Positions 44,868 through 49,499 of a stretch of DNA of 49,499 bases are shown here, piece by piece. The DNA is from Lysobacterales bacterium. GTDB lineage: Bacteria > Pseudomonadota > Gammaproteobacteria > Xanthomonadales > SZUA-36. The first letter of the stretch is position 1; the number at the start of each line of letters is the position of its first letter. Made by a program: the position numbers and the translations under genes. Under the pieces are notes generated by a model that worked only from the letters and a program-made list of their open reading frames with translations, had not been told where the DNA came from and did not search any database. The stretch is taken from the NCBI GenBank assembly GCA_013042915.1, contig JABDPF010000084.1, forward strand, positions 1-49,499, given 5' to 3'.

Positions 44868-46526
44868 TCAACCTTGGCTGCGCGTGATGCGGCGGACGGT
44901 CGAGAACACGCTGTCGAGAATTTCCATTACCTCCATTTCACGCGCATATGTGCGAAGGCGGTTGGGCTCGTCAACAGTCATGCGATCGAGGCCGTGTTCG
45001 ACGACTTCCCGCGAGTAGTGCGCGATTTCCTTGCGGCGCCGACGGACCTCCCGCGCGAGTTCCGCGTCCTGCCGGGTGACGGCCTTTAGCGCGTCGGCCA
45101 GCGCGTCCAGGACCATGCGGTGGAAAGCCTCCAGCACCTCCAGGGTCTGTGGCGATACCGTGACTTCTTCGTCGATACGCTTGGACGCGGAGGTCACCAG
45201 CCCGGTGGCGACCCGGTCTCCGATCTGCTCGAGCGCATTGGCGACCTGCACGAGCTGGACCATCTCTTTGGACTGTCGCTTGGAGAGCTCCCGAAGGCTG
45301 ATTTGACCCAGGTACTCGACGATGGCGATGTGCAGCGCATCGACCACCTTGTCCATTTCGGAAAAGCGCTCGAGGTCGGCGCGGGTGCCGGTCAGCGCCG
45401 CCGGCATGATATCCCGAACCATCTTGCGCACCCGCTTGCCGAGCCGCTTAATCTCCGTACGTGCCGCCTCGAGCGCCACGGCCGGGTTCTCGAGCAGGTT
45501 TTCGTCCAGATGCTTGGGCAGCATGGCTTTTTGGGGGGGTATTACCTGGTCTGGCAGGAGCCATTCTACGAAGCGCGCGATATGGGTCGTGAAACCGATG
45601 AAGATCAGCGCATTGGCGAGGTTGAAGAAAGTGTGGACATTGGCAACTTGGCGCGGCGTGTCGGCGGCCAACCGGTCCATGCCGGTCAGAGCGGTGGCGC
45701 TGGGCGAAATACTTTCAGCGAAGGCGGCCAGTTGCGGGATGAAACCAATCCAGAGCGCCACGCCGATAACGTTGAACAGCGTGTGCACCACTGCGGCGCG
45801 CTTGGCCTCGCGCGGCTTGCCGATCGAGGCCAGCCCGGCCGTCACGCAGGTTCCGACATTAGCGCCCATTGCGATCGCGATCGCGGTTTCCAGCCCGATC
45901 AAGCCCTGCGACGCCATCACGATCAGGATGCCCGTGGTCGCCGAGGACGACTGGACGATGGCCGTGAAGCCGGCGCCCACCGCCGCTCCCATCAACGGGT
46001 TTTTCATCGAAACCATGAACTCGATAAATGGTGGGAAGCTGCGCAGGGGGTAGAGCGCGTCGCTCATCAGCGCCATGCCGTAGAACACCAGGCCCAGCCC
46101 GAGGACGATCGAACCCGCCTGCTTCCAGTGCTCGGACTTGACCGTGAAGGAGACCAGGAATCCGCCGGCGATCAGGGGCAGCGCCAGCGCCGTTACCTTG
46201 AACGCCAGAATCTGGGCCGTGATCGTGGTGCCGATGTTGGCGCCGATGATCACCGCCACGCTCTGCCCCATCGTCATCAATCCGGCGGAAATGAACCCGA
46301 CCATCAGTACGGTGGTCACGGAGGATGACTGGATCACCGAGGTGACGAAGGCGCCGGTCGCCAGGCCAAGCAGGCGATTGTTGGTCATACGGGCCAGGAT
46401 GTCCTTGATGTAGTCGCCTGCGGCCGACTTCAGCGCATGTGTCATGACGTCCATGCCGAACAGGAACAGCGCGAGGCCGCCGAACAGGCCCGCCCAAAGG
46501 GTGTAAGTCGTAAACGGGTTGTCCAT
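44868..46526 (-). CDS. Na+/phosphate cotransporter family protein with C-terminal PhoU-like domain
   Basis: A 552-residue membrane protein of the NptA/YjbB family. The membrane part (about 1-310) holds the duplicated QSSS motifs (VIQSSSVTTVLMVG and IVQSSSATTGILIV) that form the Na+/Pi site, and GANIGTTITA / GANVGTCVTA. Residues about 340-545 are a cytoplasmic PhoU-like helical domain (ALEQIGDRVATG). YjbB of E. coli exports phosphate; others import it. A Pho box directly upstream places it in the phosphate-starvation regulon. It lies 138 bp upstream of pstS on the same strand but with separate controls. Confidence 0.92.
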   Translation of the reverse strand: MDNPFTTYTLWAGLFGGLALFLFGMDVMTHALKSAAGDYIKDILARMTNNRLLGLATGAFVTSVIQSSSVTTVLMVGFISAGLMTMGQSVAVIIGANIGTTITAQILAFKVTALALPLIAGGFLVSFTVKSEHWKQAGSIVLGLGLVFYGMALMSDALYPLRSFPPFIEFMVSMKNPLMGAAVGAGFTAIVQSSSATTGILIVMASQGLIGLETAIAIAMGANVGTCVTAGLASIGKPREAKRAAVVHTLFNVIGVALWIGFIPQLAAFAESISPSATALTGMDRLAADTPRQVANVHTFFNLANALIFIGFTTHIARFVEWLLPDQVIPPQKAMLPKHLDENLLENPAVALEAARTEIKRLGKRVRKMVRDIMPAALTGTRADLERFSEMDKVVDALHIAIVEYLGQISLRELSKRQSKEMVQLVQVANALEQIGDRVATGLVTSASKRIDEEVTVSPQTLEVLEAFHRMVLDALADALKAVTRQDAELAREVRRRRKEIAHYSREVVEHGLDRMTVDEPNRLRTYAREMEVMEILDSVFSTVRRITRSQG

Positions 46527-46559
46527 CCTGGCGCCTGCTCGATCGGTGGTTTTTTAAAA

Positions 46560-46578
46560 TATGACAGTTTTGTGACAA
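46560..46578 (-). promoter_or_regulatory. Pho box upstream of the Na/Pi cotransporter
   Basis: On the minus strand TTGTCACAAAACTGTCATA: TTGTCAC, 4 bases, CTGTCATA, nearly the full PhoB consensus. It is followed by an AT-rich run (TTTTAAAAAA) suitable as a -10 region, 34 bp before the ATG. Confidence 0.88.
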
Positions 46579-46663
46579 GCACCAGAGCCAGTCCGTTCGT
46601 TGCCGGCACCGGTCATCGATTCAAGAGCGGGTGAACGGCCCGAGCCGCGCGACGAAACCCCGC

Positions 46664-47791
46664 TCAGGGCAGGCTGTCGACGGCGCTGGCCAGCCTCTGA
46701 ACGGTGCCGTCGATGTCACGGAGCTTGTCCAGCCCGAACAGCCCGACGCGGAAGGAACGGTAATCGTCGCCCTCATCGCACATCAGGGGCACGCCCGCCG
46801 CGATCTGCAGGCCGAGCGAGAAGAACGTGCTGCCGTTCTGGATGGCGGGGTCATCGGTGTAGCTGACGACCACGCCGGGCGCCTTGAAGCCCTCAGCCGC
46901 GACCGATTCGAATCCGCGATCTTCGAGCATTTCCCGCACCCGCCGGCCTAGTACCCATTGAGCCTCACAGAATCGGTCGAACCCAAACTCACCGGTTTCC
47001 AGCATGGTGTCCCGGAACTGCCGAAGGGCATCTGTGGGCAGGGTGGCATGGTATGCGTGGCCGCCGTCCAGGTAGGCGCGCATGATCTCGTGCCACTTGC
47101 CCAAGTCGCAGGCGAAGCTGCTGCTGGTGGTGTCCGCCATCCGCGACACCGCGGCCTCGCTGAGCATGACCAGCGCGGCGCACGGCGAAGCGCTCCAGCC
47201 CTTCTGGGGCGCGCTTAGCAGCACGTCCACGCCGCAGTCCTTCATGTTCACCCAGGCGCCGCCCGAGGCCACGCAGTCGAGTACGAACAGTCCACCGTGC
47301 TGGTGAACAGCGTTGGCGACAGACCGGATGTAGTCGTCCGGAATCAGCACGCCGGAGGCGGTGTCGACGTGTGGAGCGAACACGACGCCGGGTTGTTTGG
47401 AACGAACCGCGCTCACCACTTCTTCGATGGGCGGTGGCGCAAACGGAGCGCGCGGGCCGTCGCCCTGGCGACGTGCCTTGATCACGGTCACCTCGTCGGT
47501 GAGTTCACCGGTCTCGAGGATCTGCGACCAGCGGAAACTAAAATAGCCGTTGCGGATCACCAGGCATTTCTGTTGCGTGGCAAACTGGCGTGCGATGGCT
47601 TCCATGCCGTAGGTGCCGCCTCCCGGCACGACCACGGTCGCATTGGCGCCGTAGACCGCGTTCAGCGTCGAAGAAATATCGCGCACGACCTGCTGAAAGG
47701 CCTGGGACATGTGGTTCAGGGATCGGTCGGTGAACACGACGGAATATTCGAGCAGGCCGTCGGGATCGACATCGGGCAGGAGGCCGGGCAT
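46664..47791 (-). CDS. Class V aminotransferase (alanine/serine-glyoxylate type)
   Basis: A 375-residue PLP enzyme of fold type I. Visible are PGGGTYGMEA (phosphate/ring region), FVLDCVASGGAW (Asp172, pyridine N) and the Schiff-base Lys197 in LLSAPQKGWSASP. Family members move amino groups between alanine or serine and glyoxylate or pyruvate, or act on related small substrates; the exact reaction cannot be read here. It stands alone: 137 bp upstream of the Na/Pi gene in its own direction and divergent from the ECF sigma gene. Confidence 0.88.
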   Translation of the reverse strand: MPGLLPDVDPDGLLEYSVVFTDRSLNHMSQAFQQVVRDISSTLNAVYGANATVVVPGGGTYGMEAIARQFATQQKCLVIRNGYFSFRWSQILETGELTDEVTVIKARRQGDGPRAPFAPPPIEEVVSAVRSKQPGVVFAPHVDTASGVLIPDDYIRSVANAVHQHGGLFVLDCVASGGAWVNMKDCGVDVLLSAPQKGWSASPCAALVMLSEAAVSRMADTTSSSFACDLGKWHEIMRAYLDGGHAYHATLPTDALRQFRDTMLETGEFGFDRFCEAQWVLGRRVREMLEDRGFESVAAEGFKAPGVVVSYTDDPAIQNGSTFFSLGLQIAAGVPLMCDEGDDYRSFRVGLFGLDKLRDIDGTVQRLASAVDSLP

Positions 47792-47922
47792 CGTTGGAAT
47801 CTCGCGTTTAGAATGGGCCTAACAGAATACCACCGCAGCCATTCGATTTGGCGCTTGTTCCTGGCCTGCCGCGGGAGATCGGGAATAAACGGGCCGCCTG
47901 CCGCGTAAGGAGTACGAGAACC

Positions 47923-48417
47923 CTGGAAACAAGGCAATTGCGACAGGAATTGGCCCAACTCGGCAACGGCGCCCACGCGCTGGCAATCCAGATACTCGGC
48001 AACCGCGAAGACGCCGCGGATGCCGTTCACGATGCCTACGCCACGGTGCTGTCTCGCCCCGGCGCTTACGACAGCGCCCGTGGCGCGTTCAAGCCCTGGT
48101 TTTTGCGCGTCGTGCGCAACCGTTGCATTGACCTGCTGCGCCGCCGTCGACCCTCGGGCGTGGACATCGACTCACTCAGCCACCCGGGTGTGGCGCCCGA
48201 CCAGCGAGTGGAGGAGTTGCAGCGCGATGTCGCCGTGCATGCCGCGCTGGCCGCACTGGCGCCCGACCAGCGGCAGATTTTGGTGCTGCGCGATTACCTC
48301 GATCTGGCCTACGCCGAGATCGCCGCGGTGCTGGATATCGCTCCGGGCACGGTCATGTCACGGCTGCATCGCGCACGACTCGCCCTGAAACAGCAGATGG
48401 AGCAAAACCATGCATGA
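47923..48417 (+). CDS. ECF-type RNA polymerase sigma factor (second in the window)
   Basis: Region 2 is ILGNREDAADAVHDAYATVL ... FKPWFLRVVRNRCIDLLRRR; region 4 is LAALAPDQRQILVLRDYLDL then AYAEIAAVLDIAPGTVMSRL. The start is uncertain. AAGGAG (47907-47912) lies 10 bases before a CTG at 47923, which gives 164 residues and a normal ECF N-end. A TTG at 47938 lacks good spacing, and a TTG at 47848 adds 25 residues that do not look sigma-like. The gene overlaps its anti-sigma partner by 8 bases (ATGCATGA). Divergent from the aminotransferase. Confidence 0.9.
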   Translation: METRQLRQELAQLGNGAHALAIQILGNREDAADAVHDAYATVLSRPGAYDSARGAFKPWFLRVVRNRCIDLLRRRRPSGVDIDSLSHPGVAPDQRVEELQRDVAVHAALAALAPDQRQILVLRDYLDLAYAEIAAVLDIAPGTVMSRLHRARLALKQQMEQNHA

Positions 48418-48865
48418 CGCGTCCCGTATCCACAGCAACGAGCACGTCGGCGAGAGACTGTCCGGATACCTCGACGGTGAGCTGACGCAGCAGGATTGTC
48501 AACGGGTCGATTTGCACCTGGCGGACTGTGCCGAGTGCCGGGGCTTGCTGAACGAGCTGCAGGTTTTGCGTGAGCGGCTCGGGCAGTCCACTATCGGCGG
48601 AAGAAACGAACAGGAGTGGAGGGAAAGTATGGATGATCTGGGTGTAACATTGAGTCGCGGCATCGGCTGGGTGCTGTTGCTTGCCGCGGCCGTGATCATC
48701 GTCGGCACGCTGGTGGTGTTGTTCCTGACCGATCCGGGCGTTCCGGGCGGCTGGAAATTCCTGATTGGCCTGTTCTATACCGGGCTGTTGATACTGTTCG
48801 TATCGGTGCTGCGCCAGCGCTGGATCGAGCACAAAACCGACAAGTACAAGGATGTGGAGATATAA
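48410..48865 (+). CDS. Zinc-type anti-sigma factor (zf-HC2) with two membrane spans
   Basis: A 151-residue protein. The N-terminal ZAS domain has the HxxxCxxC motif (DLHLADCAECRGLL) preceded by GERLSGYLDGEL, which clamps an ECF sigma factor. Two hydrophobic segments follow (about 84-106 and 115-134). It starts inside the sigma gene's last codons, the usual sigma/anti-sigma coupling. There is almost no periplasmic domain, so the signal may be sensed in the membrane or in the cytoplasm. Confidence 0.85.
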   Translation: MHDASRIHSNEHVGERLSGYLDGELTQQDCQRVDLHLADCAECRGLLNELQVLRERLGQSTIGGRNEQEWRESMDDLGVTLSRGIGWVLLLAAAVIIVGTLVVLFLTDPGVPGGWKFLIGLFYTGLLILFVSVLRQRWIEHKTDKYKDVEI

Positions 48866-48867
48866 CC

Positions 48868-49188
48868 ATGATCGTAGTGACATCTGAAACCATCACGGGA
48901 AAGAACATCGTCAAGACCCTCGGCCTGGTGCGGGGCAACACGGTTCGTGCGCGCCATGTCGGCAAGGACATCATGGCCGGCCTGCGCAACATTGTCGGGG
49001 GTGAAGTTCACGAGTACGCCAAGCTGATGGCCGAGAGTCGCGAGCAGACGCTGGACCGGATGGTCGCCGAGGCCGAATCGCTGGGCGCCAATGCCGTGAT
49101 CGCGACGCGCTTTACGACTTCGGTCATGGCGGCGGGCGCGGCCGAATTGCTGGCGGTGGGCACCGCGGTGATCGTCGAGGACGCTTAA
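48868..49188 (+). CDS. YbjQ/UPF0145 family protein
   Basis: A 106-residue cytoplasmic protein. GKNIVKTLGLVRGNTVRAR, SREQTLDRMVAEAESLGANA and VIATRFTTSVMAAGAAELLA are those of the YbjQ family, which forms pentamers and is loosely called a heavy-metal-binding domain; no firm function is known. It starts 2 bp after the anti-sigma stop, so it is the third gene of that operon and may be a target or modulator of the sigma system. Confidence 0.9.
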   Translation: MIVVTSETITGKNIVKTLGLVRGNTVRARHVGKDIMAGLRNIVGGEVHEYAKLMAESREQTLDRMVAEAESLGANAVIATRFTTSVMAAGAAELLAVGTAVIVEDA

Positions 49189-49212
49189 GGCGTCTGAGAG
49201 CGTCCGGGAGGC

Positions 49213-49499
49213 TCAGTCTTTCAGGGATTTCGCCCGCGTCAGGCTCACCAGCCTGGCGATGCCACCATCAAGGTCACACCAGCGGCCTGGAATGTCCAGG
49301 CGGGCAACGGCGGCCGTGGGCATCAGTTTCCAGTCGCCGGGCATCGGCACCGGGGCACGGCTCAGGGTTTGCACCAGCACCTCCAGGCCGGGGTTGTGAC
49401 CCGCGATCAGCACCCGACCGGCCTCTTCGGGGCTCTCGCTCAGCACGTCCATCAATGCGCCGGTCGAGGCGTGGTAAATCCGGTCATCCCAGTGGATCT
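49213..49499 (-). CDS. sixA: SixA-like phosphohistidine phosphatase (5' end outside window)
   Basis: The frame is open to the end of the window. The visible part reads IHWDDRIYHASTGALMDVLS, then VLIAGHNPGLEVLVQTLS, where GHNPG holds the second catalytic His of the histidine phosphatase (RHG) superfamily as in SixA. The RHG motif itself is beyond the window. SixA removes phosphate from His residues, in E. coli affecting the nitrogen PTS. The C-terminal end is intact. Confidence 0.82.
   Translation of the reverse strand, partial: IHWDDRIYHASTGALMDVLSESPEEAGRVLIAGHNPGLEVLVQTLSRAPVPMPGDWKLMPTAAVARLDIPGRWCDLDGGIARLVSLTRAKSLKD

Overview
The window looks like the origin-proximal part of a high-GC gammaproteobacterial chromosome. 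The evidence is the dnaA-dnaN-recF-gyrB order, a GyrB of 799 residues, cmoAB, a glyQ/glyS glycyl-tRNA synthetase pair, a BaeSR/Spy-type envelope-stress locus, waaA, glnE and several gammaproteobacterial DUF families (DUF2333, DUF2845, DUF3379). The dnaA-recF-gyrB/glyQS neighbourhood resembles that of Pseudomonas, but the gene content fits a free-living Chromatiales/Wenzhouxiangella-like lineage better. The class is confident; the family is a guess. No tRNA, rRNA, CRISPR array, insertion sequence or prophage was seen.

Layout. 1-6070: replication block (dnaA 3' part, a candidate oriC with DnaA boxes and an AT-rich stretch, dnaN, recF, gyrB), with two parS-like ParB sites inside recF. 6071-9531: glyQ-glyS followed by a GmhB-like HAD protein whose catalytic aspartates are gone. 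9609-12837: NfeD/SPFH membrane pair, then cmoA-cmoB for wobble uridine modification. 12858-15633: a Spy/CpxP-like periplasmic protein divergent from baeS-baeR. 15712-19861: DUF2845, an AmpD-like amidase, DUF2333, an ECF sigma factor with a DUF3379 partner, and an isoaspartyl methyltransferase-like gene. 19914-26071: tolC, waaA, a GT4 glycosyltransferase, an O-antigen ligase-like protein, a kinase-like protein and a zinc-finger protein, i.e. envelope and LPS work. 26167-28902: glnE.

28951-37381 is a redox block on the minus strand: a cytosolic NAD-linked [NiFe]-hydrogenase (hoxF, a fused hoxU-hoxY, hoxH, and a maturation protease), followed by a two-gene FAD/iron-sulfur dehydrogenase of the HcnABC / sarcosine oxidase type. 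A candidate FNR-like site and an imperfect dyad lie upstream of hoxF. 37863-39320 is an SLC13-type anion symporter on the plus strand.

39371-46526 is a phosphate block: pstS-phoU-pstC-pstA-pstB2-pstB1 plus a Na/Pi cotransporter, each transcription unit preceded by a good Pho box. It is the most unusual part of the window. The two PstB-like ATPases carry complementary defects (one has a broken signature motif, the other a broken Q-loop and H-loop), which predicts an asymmetric heterodimer with one working ATP site. PhoU carries a C-terminal ArsC/low-molecular-weight-phosphatase-like domain that has lost its catalytic Cys and Arg. The window ends with a class V aminotransferase, an ECF sigma/anti-sigma/YbjQ operon and the 3' part of a SixA-like gene.
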